From Paeniglutamicibacter quisquiliarum (GTDB lineage: Bacteria; Actinomycetota; Actinomycetes; Actinomycetales; Micrococcaceae): a stretch of 64,000 bases of DNA. Below, one piece after another: positions 27,456 through 37,378 of the stretch; positions within the stretch are counted from its first letter, which is position 1; each line of letters opens with the position of its first letter. The stretch lies in the NCBI RefSeq assembly GCF_019084045.1, contig NZ_JAHRED010000014.1, positions 1 through 64,000 on the forward strand. The letters are read 5' to 3'. A program made the position numbers and the translations under genes. Below the pieces are notes generated by a model. It was not told where the DNA came from. It was given only the letters and a program-made list of their open reading frames with translations, and ran no database searches.

Positions 27456-28004
27456 CTAGGAGGAATAGGAAGAAAACGAGGCGGTCAGGACGACGATGAG
27501 GAAAAGCGCGCCCAGCACGATGAACCCCAGCATCAGGTAGCCGGTCACAAGTCCCGCAATGGCGATTCCGCGCATGTGGGGTTCGCGGCGAAGGGCCAGG
27601 TGCCCGCAGATGATCGCGGCGATCTGGGGAAGAAGCAGCATCCCGCCGGTGACCACGCCGATGATTCCGGTCACCAGTGACACGATGGCCAAGACGCCCG
27701 CCGGCTGCTGGGCCTGCATCGGGTAGCCGGGCTGCGGGTGGGCCGGTGGCGGGTATTGCCGCGGATGGCCGGAGGGCCCGCCCGCCTGCTGTGCGGAGTT
27801 CTGTCCCGGCCTGCCGCCCTGGCCGGCGAATCCGTATCCGCGTCCGTCCGGGCCGCCGGCGACCGGCGGCGCATCCAGCGGCATGTCGAGGTACGGGTTG
27901 CGCGGCGGTGCCGCGTGCGGGTTCTGCGACCAGCGCGGGTCGTTGGGATCGCCAAACGACGGTCCGTTCTCGGGTTCGTGCGCTGCGTCCTCTGGATTCC
28001 CCAT
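27456..28004 (-). CDS. DUF4190 membrane protein with Pro/Gly-rich N-terminal tail
   Basis: 182 aa. Residues 1-98 are hydrophilic and rich in Pro, Gly, Gln and Asn, likely disordered and cytoplasmic. Residues about 100-178 contain three hydrophobic segments with the DUF4190 pattern (AIVSLVTGIIGVVTGGMLLLPQ; IICGHLALRRE; GIAIAGLVTGYLMLG). Function unknown; DUF4190 proteins with such tails are frequent in actinobacteria and some relate to division or secretion. It is divergent from the M4 protease gene by 144 bp. Confidence 0.82.
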   Translation of the reverse strand: MGNPEDAAHEPENGPSFGDPNDPRWSQNPHAAPPRNPYLDMPLDAPPVAGGPDGRGYGFAGQGGRPGQNSAQQAGGPSGHPRQYPPPAHPQPGYPMQAQQPAGVLAIVSLVTGIIGVVTGGMLLLPQIAAIICGHLALRREPHMRGIAIAGLVTGYLMLGFIVLGALFLIVVLTASFSSYSS

Positions 28005-28148
28005 GGTCCCTTTTCCTCACCGGCACCCGGCCGACCGGGCGCTCCCAGGCGCCGGCGCGGCGCCGTACCTGGCCCCCAGTTTAGCCACGATTCCCCGGCA
28101 CAGCGCACTCACATTCGCCGCTCAGGAACCGGTGGGAGAGTTGGCCCC

Positions 28149-29327
28149 ATGTACAAGGCAACACATCCTCCGGCCGCGGACCCCCTACCCCGGCACCATG
28201 CCGTTCCCCCGTATCTGCTGATGTCGATGGCGGCCTGCGACGGCGCCTGGGAGCCGCCGGAGGGAATGCGCGCATTCATCTCCCCGCCGCCGCCTCCCGA
28301 AGACCATAAGGATCCCGGGAACGAGGTCCGTGCCCGCATCGCCACCAGGGCGCGCCGGACCCTGCTGCTTGACCAGGCCCTGTTGCATGACCGGGCCACC
28401 ACGGCCACCGACATCCGTCGGCTCATGGGGCCCTCGGGGCGCCTGGCCCGAACCATCTCGGACGCACAGGGTGCCGAGACCACCCCCGGGTCGGCCACCC
28501 GCACGGAGGGCCGGGCACCCGTGGAGGACGAGGACGCCAACCGCGCCTACGAGGGGCTGGGCGCCGTCCACAGGTTCCTGGTCTCGATGCTCAGGCGCAA
28601 TGCGCTTGACGGCGCCGGGCTGGACCTGGGCGGCACCGTGCACTACGGGCTGCACTACGCCAACGCGTTCTGGGACGGCACGCAAATGGTGATGGGCGAC
28701 GGGGACGGGGAGATCTTCGAATCCTTCACCTCCTCGCTCTCGGTCATCGCGCACGAGCTGGGCCACGGCCTGCTGCAGTACACCACCAACCTGGAATACC
28801 GCGGCCAGTCCGGCGCCCTCAACGAGTCCATGGCCGACATCCTCGGGGTGCTGGTGGAGCAGTTCGTGGCCGGGCAGGACGCGGCGGACGCCAGCTGGCT
28901 GGTCGGCGAGGGGCTGTTCACCGACAAGGTGCGGGGCCGGGCCCTGCGCTCCCTGGCGGCCCCCGGCACCGCCTATGACGACCCCATCCTGGGCAGGGAC
29001 CCGCAGCCGGCAACGATGGCCGGCTATGTGGACACGGAGGAGGACAACGGCGGGGTTCACCTGAATTCCGGCATCCCCAACCGTGCCTTCCATCTCTTTG
29101 CCACGGCCCTGGGCGGCAAGGCCTGGGAAACCGCCGGGTCCCTCTGGTTCAACGTGATCGCCACCCGCGCATTGCCCGGGGACGCGGACTTCGGCACCTT
29201 CGCCGAGCAGACCCTGCTCCAGGCCCGCCGCGACCACGGCGCAGGGTCGGCCGTGGAGCTCGCCCTGTCCGGGGCCTGGGACGCCGTCGGCGTGGTCCCC
29301 CGCGTGCTGGACACCGCAGGGCAGTAG
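28149..29327 (+). CDS. Thermolysin-like M4 metallopeptidase of the protealysin type (no signal peptide)
   Basis: 392 aa. There is no secretion signal; instead a short N-terminal propeptide with the PPYLL motif (20-24) typical of protealysin-like enzymes. The zinc site is HELGHG (202-207) with the third ligand E226 in ALNESMADILG, and the catalytic His304 lies in GGVHLNSGIPN. It is expected to cleave itself between the propeptide and the catalytic domain and to act inside the cell or be released by another route. In related genomes the gene is usually followed by a small inhibitor gene (emfourin); here only 122 bp separate it from pgm, so none fits. GGGAGAG precedes the ATG. Confidence 0.9.
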   Translation: MYKATHPPAADPLPRHHAVPPYLLMSMAACDGAWEPPEGMRAFISPPPPPEDHKDPGNEVRARIATRARRTLLLDQALLHDRATTATDIRRLMGPSGRLARTISDAQGAETTPGSATRTEGRAPVEDEDANRAYEGLGAVHRFLVSMLRRNALDGAGLDLGGTVHYGLHYANAFWDGTQMVMGDGDGEIFESFTSSLSVIAHELGHGLLQYTTNLEYRGQSGALNESMADILGVLVEQFVAGQDAADASWLVGEGLFTDKVRGRALRSLAAPGTAYDDPILGRDPQPATMAGYVDTEEDNGGVHLNSGIPNRAFHLFATALGGKAWETAGSLWFNVIATRALPGDADFGTFAEQTLLQARRDHGAGSAVELALSGAWDAVGVVPRVLDTAGQ

Positions 29328-29449
29328 CCCGTCGGCGCGCGGTTCCACGGCATCCCCGGGGACCCCTCCGCCACGCGCGGACCGTTTTGCGCGACCCGGT
29401 GCCGTGTTTTCTCCGGCCCCCGGCGGGCAATCAATGAGAAACTGGTCCC

Positions 29450-31087
<1,638 letters not shown>

Positions 31088-31089
31088 CC

Positions 31090-31127
31090 GGCGCCGTCCC
31101 GGGGCGTCGCCGCTGCGGCACGGCGCC
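31090..31127 (+). terminator. Probable terminator of pgm
   Basis: GGCGCCGT / ACGGCGCC arms (8 bp) start 3 bp after the pgm stop. A second small hairpin (CCACAAG / CTTGTGG, 31172-31196) lies next to the stop of the convergent aldehyde dehydrogenase gene and could serve that strand. Confidence 0.45.
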
Positions 31128-31201
31128 CATCCGGGCCGGGCTTCCGTCGGATCAGGCAGGTGAAAACTCTCCCACAAGCAAATATGCGTCTTGTGGAATG
31201 T

Positions 31202-32665
31202 CTACATCAGCCTGTCGATGAGCTTGGATTTCGCCCAGGTGTACGGCGGGTAGATTGCCTTGAGCGTGTCGACCACGGTGGTCTTGCCCATCACGGAACG
31301 CATCTGCGAGAGCCGCTCGAAGCCATGCCGCCCGTGGTATGAACCCATGCCGGAGTCGCCCACGCCGCCGAAGGGGAGCCCCGGGACGGCCAGGTGCAGG
31401 TTGGGGGCGTTGTGCACGATGGCGCCCGCGCGCACCTGGTCCCCGAAGGCGGACTGCAGCCGCGGGTTCTCGCTGAAGAGATAGGCGACCAGCGGGGTCG
31501 GACGCGCATTGATGAAGCGCACCGCCGCGTCGAAGCTTTCCACCTCGATGATCGGCAGGATCGGTCCGAAGATCTCCTCGCGCATCAGGGGCGAGCCCGG
31601 ATCCACGTTGGCCATCACGGTCGGCTCGATCTTCAGGGTGTCGGCGTCGTACCCGCCGCCGACGAGGACCTCGCCGTGCTCCAGGTAGGAAACCAGCCTG
31701 TCGAAGTGGGCCTTGTTCACGATGCGGCCGTAGTCGCGGCTGGCCATCGGGTTCTTGCCGTAGAACGCGGTGATGGCCTTTGCCAGCTGCTTTTCCAGGT
31801 TTCCGGCGGCGTCGCCGACCGCCAGCACGTAGTCGGGGGCCACGCAGGTCTGCCCGGAATTCATGAACTTGCCGAAGGCCAGCCGGCGCGCCACCGTGGC
31901 GGAGGCCCCGTCCATCACCACGGCCGGGGACTTCCCTCCCAGCTCGAGGGTCACCGGTGTCAGGTGCTCGGCCGCGGCCCGTGCCACGATCTTTCCCACC
32001 CGCTCGCCGCCGGTGTAGAAGATGTGGTCGAAGTGCTGTTCCAGGAGCACCTTGCTGGTTGACGCCCCGCCCTGGATAACAGCGCACGCGCGGTGGTCCA
32101 GGAACTTGGGGACCAGCCGGCCCAGCAGCGCGGAGGTCGCCGGGGCCAGCTCCGAGGGCTTGAGCACCGTGACGTTCCCCGCGGAGATGGAGGCAACCAG
32201 CGGGGCGAGGATCAGCTGCAGCGGGTAGTTCCAGGCACCGATGACCAGCACCACTCCCAGCGGCTGCGGCTCGATCTTGGCAGCCGCGGGATGCAGGACC
32301 AGCGGGATCTTCACCGGCTTGGATTCCATCCACTCGGAGAGGTGCAGTTGCGCGTGGTCGATTTCCGCGCGCACCATGTCGATTTCCGTCATCTTCGCCT
32401 CGACCGCCCCCTTGCCCAGGTCGTCGGCCAGCGCGTCGATGAAGTCCTGCTCGTGCGCGTCGAGCATCCGCTCGAGCGCCTTGAGCTGCGAGGCCCTGAA
32501 GCGGCGCGGGTGGGCCAGCCGGGTTGCCACCACGTCGTGCATCGAGGCGACGATCTCCATGATGTTTTCCGGCAGTTCGGGCACCACCTCGGGCAGCTCG
32601 AGCTCGTTCAGCGCCGTCGACTCGCGAGGCGGCGAGGATTTATGTGAAGTGTCGGATGTGCCCAT
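31202..32665 (-). CDS. Aldehyde dehydrogenase, class-3 type
   Basis: 487 aa. NAD(P)-dependent oxidation of aldehydes to acids. Catalytic Cys274 is in [12 protein letters not shown], general base E241 in LELGGKSP and the oxyanion Asn in AWNYPLQ (about 144-150). The cofactor loop reads YTGGERVGK (217-225) where many ALDHs have GST/GNT, a common variation in the class-3 group. The C-terminal [18 protein letters not shown] is characteristic of fatty or aromatic aldehyde-oxidising class-3 enzymes. It is divergent from the riboswitch-controlled thi operon and stands alone. Confidence 0.93.
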   Translation of the reverse strand: MGTSDTSHKSSPPRESTALNELELPEVVPELPENIMEIVASMHDVVATRLAHPRRFRASQLKALERMLDAHEQDFIDALADDLGKGAVEAKMTEIDMVRAEIDHAQLHLSEWMESKPVKIPLVLHPAAAKIEPQPLGVVLVIGAWNYPLQLILAPLVASISAGNVTVLKPSELAPATSALLGRLVPKFLDHRACAVIQGGASTSKVLLEQHFDHIFYTGGERVGKIVARAAAEHLTPVTLELGGKSPAVVMDGASATVARRLAFGKFMNSGQTCVAPDYVLAVGDAAGNLEKQLAKAITAFYGKNPMASRDYGRIVNKAHFDRLVSYLEHGEVLVGGGYDADTLKIEPTVMANVDPGSPLMREEIFGPILPIIEVESFDAAVRFINARPTPLVAYLFSENPRLQSAFGDQVRAGAIVHNAPNLHLAVPGLPFGGVGDSGMGSYHGRHGFERLSQMRSVMGKTTVVDTLKAIYPPYTWAKSKLIDRLM

Positions 32666-32791
32666 GTCCCGAGCCTACGGCCAGTGTGGCATCGGCAACA
32701 GGCCGCCACGCTTGGGGCCGGTGCCGGGGGCGGTGCCCGGAGACATCGACTGCCCGCCCCGGCGCCCGGTGGGATAGGCTCGCGCATAGTG

Positions 32792-32867
32792 ACACGGGGT
32801 GTCGGCGCATGCGGCCGGCTGAGATGAAACCCGTAGAACCTGATCTAGTTCGTACTAGCGGAGGGAT
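32792..32867 (+). promoter_or_regulatory. TPP riboswitch (THI element)
   Basis: The RNA would contain the conserved aptamer pieces in order: GGGGTG near the 5' stem, CTGAGATGAAACCCG (32819-32833), GAACCTGATCTAG (32836-32847) and TAGCGGAGGGA (32856-32866). It binds thiamine pyrophosphate. The 3' aptamer strand CGGAGGG is at the same time the Shine-Dalgarno of thiM (ATG at 32875), so ligand binding should hide the ribosome-binding site and block translation. No separate terminator is seen before thiM, favouring translational control. Confidence 0.93.
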
Positions 32868-32874
32868 GTTGCTC

Positions 32875-33693
32875 ATGGAATCCATGGCGCCTTCAATTGT
32901 TGTATCACCCGGCGAGCTCGCCGATGCCCTGGGCGCCTTGCGCGCCTCCACGCCCCTGGTCCAGTGCCTGACCAACACGGTGGTCACCAACTTCACCGCC
33001 AACGTCTTACTGGCCGCCGGCGCGTCCCCGGCCATGGTCGAGACGCCGGGGGAGGCGGGGGATTTCGCCGCGGTCGCGGCGTCGGTGCTGGTCAACCTGG
33101 GCACGCCGAACACCGAGCAGGCCGCCGCCATGCGCGAGACCGTTGCCGGCGCCGGGGCCGCCTCGACCCCGTGGGTGCTTGACCCCGTGGCCGTCGGATC
33201 GTTGCGCGTGCGCACCTCGCTGGCCCGTGAATTCGCGGCCGCCGGACCCACCCTGATCCGCGGCAACGCCTCGGAAATCCTGGCGCTGGCCGGGGAGGCG
33301 GCCGGGGGTCGCGGCGTCGAGTCAACCGACTCGGTTGCGGCCGCGGCCGACGCCGCCGGGGAGCTGGCCAGGCGCACCGGCGCCGTGGTCGCGGTCTCCG
33401 GGGAAGCGGACCTGGTGACCGACGGGATGCGCACGGTGTACGTGCACGGCGGCAGCGAGCTGCTGACCCGCGTCACCGGCGGCGGGTGCGCGCTGGGCGC
33501 GGTCTGCGCCGCCTTCCTCGCCACCGGCCCGGACCCGCTGGTGGCCACGGTTGCCGCGCACGCCTTCTACTCCGCCGCTGCCGAACGCGCAGCGGCCACG
33601 TCCGCGGGACCCGGGACCTTTGCCCCGCTCTTCCTCGACGCGCTGGCCGCCATCTCCCCCGCCGGCCTGGGCGCCACGGCGGTGCTCTCATGA
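32875..33693 (+). CDS. thiM: Hydroxyethylthiazole kinase
   Basis: 272 aa. It phosphorylates salvaged 4-methyl-5-(2-hydroxyethyl)thiazole for thiamine synthesis. [20 protein letters not shown] (30-49) and [12 protein letters not shown] (49-60) are the substrate-side signatures; [11 protein letters not shown] near residue 205 holds the catalytic Cys. The ATG at 32875 has GGAGGG 9 nt upstream, inside the TPP riboswitch; an ATG at 32866 lies too close to this site. The stop overlaps the thiE start (ATGA). Confidence 0.96.
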   Translation: MESMAPSIVVSPGELADALGALRASTPLVQCLTNTVVTNFTANVLLAAGASPAMVETPGEAGDFAAVAASVLVNLGTPNTEQAAAMRETVAGAGAASTPWVLDPVAVGSLRVRTSLAREFAAAGPTLIRGNASEILALAGEAAGGRGVESTDSVAAAADAAGELARRTGAVVAVSGEADLVTDGMRTVYVHGGSELLTRVTGGGCALGAVCAAFLATGPDPLVATVAAHAFYSAAAERAAATSAGPGTFAPLFLDALAAISPAGLGATAVLS

Positions 33694-34349
33694 GCGCCCG
33701 CGGCGTGTACCTGGTCGCGGATTCCGCCTCCACCGCCGGACGGCCGCTGGCGGAGATCGTGAAGGCCGCGGTGGACGGCGGGATCGAGACGGTGCAGCTG
33801 CGCTGCAAGGACCTGCCGGCGGCGCAATTCCTGGACATCGTCACCGCCTGCGCCCGGCACACCGCCGGGCGCGCGGCACTGCTGGTCAACGACCGCGTCG
33901 ACGTGTACCTGGCAGCCCGTGCCGCCGGCGCCTCGGTGCAGGGGGTGCACATCGGCCAGTCCGACCTGCCCGCGGCGCTGGTGCGCGAACTGATCGGCCC
34001 CGACGCAATCCTGGGCCTCAGCGCCGCCACCGATGCGCAGATCGATGCGGCAAACAGGCTGCACGCCAACGCACCGGGCACCATCGACTACCTGAGCGTC
34101 GGCGCGGTGCACGCCACCCCGACCAAGAAGGACCACCCCGAACCGCTGGGCCATGCGGGCCTGGCCCGCGCCGCGGGACTCAGCGACCTGCCAGTTGTCG
34201 CCATCGGCGGGATCGACGCCGCCGATGTGGCCCCGCTGGCCCGCTCCGGGGCCGCCGGCGTCGCGGTGGTCCGCGCCATCTGCTCCGCGCAGGACCCGCG
34301 CGCCGCAGCCACGAACCTACGCACCCTCTGGGAGGGCACCAAGCCATGA
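33690..34349 (+). CDS. thiE: Thiamine phosphate synthase
   Basis: 219 aa TIM barrel. It joins HMP-pyrophosphate with thiazole phosphate to give thiamine monophosphate. [13 protein letters not shown] (about 31-43), [30 protein letters not shown] (split over about 66-95) and [16 protein letters not shown] (about 135-150) match ThiE. The start and stop overlap thiM and thiD/tenA by 4 bp each, so the three genes are translationally coupled under the riboswitch. Confidence 0.96.
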   Translation: MSARGVYLVADSASTAGRPLAEIVKAAVDGGIETVQLRCKDLPAAQFLDIVTACARHTAGRAALLVNDRVDVYLAARAAGASVQGVHIGQSDLPAALVRELIGPDAILGLSAATDAQIDAANRLHANAPGTIDYLSVGAVHATPTKKDHPEPLGHAGLARAAGLSDLPVVAIGGIDAADVAPLARSGAAGVAVVRAICSAQDPRAAATNLRTLWEGTKP

Positions 34350-35872
34350 GCACCCCGAACACCGTGAAGAACATCCTGTCCATCGCCGGCTCCGACCCCT
34401 CCGGCGGCGCCGGGATCCAGGCCGACCTGAAGTCCATTGCCGCCGCAGGCGGCTACGGGATGGCCGCCATCAGCGCCCTGACCGCGCAGAACACCCGCGG
34501 CGTGAGTGCCGTGCACGTGCCGCCGGCCGGGTTCCTGCTGGCGCAACTGCGCGCGATCTCCGAGGACATCTCCATCGACGCGATCAAGATCGGGATGCTC
34601 GCCAACGCGCGGGTCATCGACGAACTCGGCGGCTGGCTCGCCGGCATCCGGGCCGACGGATCCGCCGCGCCGGCCGTGGTGCTTGACCCGGTCATGGTCG
34701 CCACCAGCGGGGACTCGCTGCTGGACGCCGACGCGGAGGCCGCCCTGCGCCGCCTCCTGGCCCACGTCGACGTTCTCACCCCCAACATCCCGGAGCTCGC
34801 GGTGCTGGCACGCGGCCCGGTGGCCACCGACTGGGAGCAGGCCGTCGCCCAGGCGCGCGGCCTCGCGGCCGAATACCGCCTGCTGGTGCTGGCCAAGGGC
34901 GGGCACCAGGAAGGGGACACCTGCAGGGACGCGATCATCGGTCCCGACGGCGTGCTCTGCGAGGTCGCCTCCGCGCGGCTTGCCACCGCCAACACGCACG
35001 GCACCGGCTGCTCGCTCTCCTCCGCGCTGGCGACCTTCTACGCCCGCGGCAGCGACTGGGGATCGGCGCTGCGCCATGCGAAGGCCTGGCTTTTCGACGC
35101 GATCTCACGCGCCGACGAACTGGCCGTCGGTTCCGGGCACGGCCCGGTGAACCACCTGGCCGGACTCTGGGACGGGGTGCCCCCGGCGCAGGCGCAGGAC
35201 CCACTGGCGCGGTGGTGGGAGGAGATCTCCGGCATCCGCGCGGGCATCGACGAACTCGCGTTCATCCGCCGGCTCAAGGACGGGACCCTGGAAACGGCCG
35301 ACTTCGAGGACTACCTGGGCCAGGACGCCCTGTACCTGCGCGCTTATGCGCGGGTCATGTCGCGCGCCTCGGAACTGGCCCCCACCACCGGGGAACAGCG
35401 CTTCTGGGCAACCAGCGCCGCCGGCTGCCTGGAGGAGGAACTCGCGTTGCACCGCGGCCGGCTCGCCGAGGAAGTCCCGGAACCCTCGGACGCGACCACC
35501 GCCTACCTCAACCACCTGCTCTCCGGGGCCAACGACTACCCGGTGCTCGCCGCCGCGCTGCTGCCCTGCTTCTGGATCTACCAGGACGTGGGCAGCCGGC
35601 TGGCGGCATCTGGCCACCCCGCGCACCCCTACGCCGACTGGCTCGCCGCCTACTCCTCGGCTCAGTTCGACGAGGCCACGGCGCGGGCCATCGAACTGGT
35701 CCGTTCGGTGCACGCCCGGGCCGACGGGGCCACCCGCGAGCGTATGTGGCGCGCATTCGAGGCCTCGTCCGTGCACGAGCTGGCCTTCTTCGCGCAGACC
35801 TCCGCGGATGCGCCCGGTGCCGCCCACGGGGCGGGCCCCGCGGCCCCGGCTGTCGCACTGCCCGTGGGGTGA
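34346..35872 (+). CDS. thiD: ThiD-TenA fusion: HMP(-P) kinase with C-terminal TenA thiaminase II-like domain
   Basis: 508 aa, two enzymes in one chain. Residues 1-270 are HMP/HMP-P kinase: SIAGSDPSGGAGIQADLK (12-29), VVLDPVMVATSG (111-122), THGTGCSLSSAL (217-228, catalytic C222). Residues about 285-488 are a TenA domain: FIRRLKDGTLETADFEDYLGQD (306-327), WATSAAGCLEEELALHR (354-370) and LPCFWIYQDVG with active-site Cys408. TenA releases HMP from aminomethyl-pyrimidine breakdown products, so the fusion couples release to phosphorylation. A Pro/Ala-rich tail (490-508) follows. This operon is a salvage set; thiC, thiG and thiO are not in the window. Confidence 0.93.
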   Translation: MSTPNTVKNILSIAGSDPSGGAGIQADLKSIAAAGGYGMAAISALTAQNTRGVSAVHVPPAGFLLAQLRAISEDISIDAIKIGMLANARVIDELGGWLAGIRADGSAAPAVVLDPVMVATSGDSLLDADAEAALRRLLAHVDVLTPNIPELAVLARGPVATDWEQAVAQARGLAAEYRLLVLAKGGHQEGDTCRDAIIGPDGVLCEVASARLATANTHGTGCSLSSALATFYARGSDWGSALRHAKAWLFDAISRADELAVGSGHGPVNHLAGLWDGVPPAQAQDPLARWWEEISGIRAGIDELAFIRRLKDGTLETADFEDYLGQDALYLRAYARVMSRASELAPTTGEQRFWATSAAGCLEEELALHRGRLAEEVPEPSDATTAYLNHLLSGANDYPVLAAALLPCFWIYQDVGSRLAASGHPAHPYADWLAAYSSAQFDEATARAIELVRSVHARADGATRERMWRAFEASSVHELAFFAQTSADAPGAAHGAGPAAPAVALPVG

Positions 35873-35875
35873 GTA

Positions 35876-35924
35876 AAATGCCACAGGGGGTTTGGCGCGC
35901 CGCGCGTGCGCTCCCCCGGCATTT
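35876..35924 (+). terminator. Terminator or attenuator between the thi operon and the permease gene
   Basis: AAATGCC and GGCATTT (7 bp) enclose a further GGGGG/CCCCC pairing and a CG-rich loop (containing GGCGCGCC). It begins 4 bp after the thiD/tenA stop and ends 27 bp before the permease ATG. It may end the thi message or lie in the permease leader. Confidence 0.5.
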
Positions 35925-35951
35925 ACCCCACCCTGCGCCCGGAAGGCACCC

Positions 35952-37277
35952 ATGAGCAACCGATTCGGCATTGGCTGGAGCCTGCACGGCGACGGCAAGT
36001 CCATCTCCCCCGGGACGGTGGTGGCCCCGAACGAGCGCCTGCACTGGCCGCAGACCATCTCCATCGGCGTGCAGCACGTCATGGCGATGTTCGGCGCCAC
36101 CGTGCTGGTCCCGACCATCACCGGTTTCCCGGTGACCACCACGCTTCTCTTCACCGGCGTGGGCACCCTGCTGTTCCTGCTGATCACCGCGGGCCGCGTG
36201 CCCAGCTACCTGGGTTCCTCCTTCGCCTTCATCGCACCGGTTACCGGGGCCATGTCGGGCCACGGGATGGCCGGTGCCCTGGGCGGGATCGTGATGGCGG
36301 GGGCGTGCCTGTTCATCGTGGGACTGATCGTGCAGAAGGCCGGAACGGCCTGGATCCACGCACTGATGCCGCCCGTGGTCATGGGCACCATCGTCGCGCT
36401 GATCGGGCTGAACCTGGCCACCACGACCACCGAGAAGATCACGACCGTCCCGCTGACCACCTTCGCCACGGTGCTGGCCATCGTGGTTTCCACGGTGCTC
36501 TTCCGCGGCATGCTCGGGCGCCTGTCCATCCTGCTGGGCATCATCGTGGGCTACGTGGTCGCCTGGGCCCAGGGCCAAGTCGATTTCTCGGCCATCGGCG
36601 ATGCCGCCTGGTTCGGATTGCCCGACTTCGCAGTTCCCTCGTTCCACCTGGAAACGCTGACCCTGTTCCTGCCCGTGGTGTTCGTGCTGATCGCCGAAAA
36701 CGTGGGCCATGTCAAGACCGTGGCGCTGATGACGGGGCGCGAGCTTGACAACGTGAACGGCCGCGCGCTGATGGCCGACGGCGCCGCCACCATGATCGCC
36801 GGGGCCGGAGGCGGCTCGGGCACCACCACCTACGCGGAGAACATCGGGGTCATGGCGTCCTCGCGCGTCTACTCGACGGCCGCCTACTGGATCGCCGGTT
36901 CCGTGGCCATCGCGCTGGCTTTCTTCCCGAAGTTCGGCGTGCTGATCAACACCATCCCGGCCGGGGTTGCAGGCGGTGCGGGAATCGTCCTCTACGGGAT
37001 GATCGCGATCGTCGGAGCCCGGCTCTGGGTGCAGAACAAGGTCGACTTCTCCAACCCGATCAATCTGATGACCGCCGGGACCGGGCTGATCATCGCCATC
37101 GCGCTCTTTGGCAACAACGTGCTGTCGATCGGCAACATGGAGTTCGGCGGCATCGCCCTGGGAACCGCCGCCACGCTGGTGGTCTTCCACCTCATGCGTT
37201 CCATTGCCAAGGTGCGCGGCACCGAGCCGACGAAAATCGAGGCTGTCGGCGGGGCCACGCACTCCAAGCTCGGCTAA
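35952..37277 (+). CDS. NCS2-family nucleobase permease (uracil/xanthine type)
   Basis: 441 aa from ATG 35952 (GGAAGG 5 nt upstream). About 12-14 membrane helices. The NCS2 signature appears as GSGTTTYAENIGVMASSRVYS (split near 277-297), ENVGHVKTVALMTGRELDN (about 240-258) and the N-terminal QHVMAMFGATVLVP. Members take up uracil, xanthine or uric acid with protons; UraA-type is most likely. It follows the thiamine salvage operon by 79 bp with a hairpin between, so a role in pyrimidine-moiety uptake is possible but unproven. A bidirectional terminator follows. Confidence 0.92.
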   Translation: MSNRFGIGWSLHGDGKSISPGTVVAPNERLHWPQTISIGVQHVMAMFGATVLVPTITGFPVTTTLLFTGVGTLLFLLITAGRVPSYLGSSFAFIAPVTGAMSGHGMAGALGGIVMAGACLFIVGLIVQKAGTAWIHALMPPVVMGTIVALIGLNLATTTTEKITTVPLTTFATVLAIVVSTVLFRGMLGRLSILLGIIVGYVVAWAQGQVDFSAIGDAAWFGLPDFAVPSFHLETLTLFLPVVFVLIAENVGHVKTVALMTGRELDNVNGRALMADGAATMIAGAGGGSGTTTYAENIGVMASSRVYSTAAYWIAGSVAIALAFFPKFGVLINTIPAGVAGGAGIVLYGMIAIVGARLWVQNKVDFSNPINLMTAGTGLIIAIALFGNNVLSIGNMEFGGIALGTAATLVVFHLMRSIAKVRGTEPTKIEAVGGATHSKLG

Positions 37278-37302
37278 GTAGGCCCACCGCGTCCGATCCG
37301 CA

Positions 37303-37355
37303 CGCAAAAACCGGGCGGGGTCCCCCTTCGCGGGGTTCCCCACCCGGTTTTTGCG
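37303..37355. terminator. Bidirectional intrinsic terminator
   Basis: An 18-nt arm CGCAAAAACCGGGCGGGG pairs with CCCCACCCGGTTTTTGCG (one mismatch), with inner CCCC/GGGG pairing. A-run and T-run flank the stem on opposite sides, so it serves both the permease (+) and the GH65 fusion (-). Confidence 0.9.
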
Positions 37356-37378
37356 TTCGCGGCGACGCGGTGCCCCGG

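Noticed and set aside
35508-37343. 611-codon minus-strand frame opposite the permease gene
   Set aside because: His/Asp/Gly-rich antisense of a membrane protein gene.
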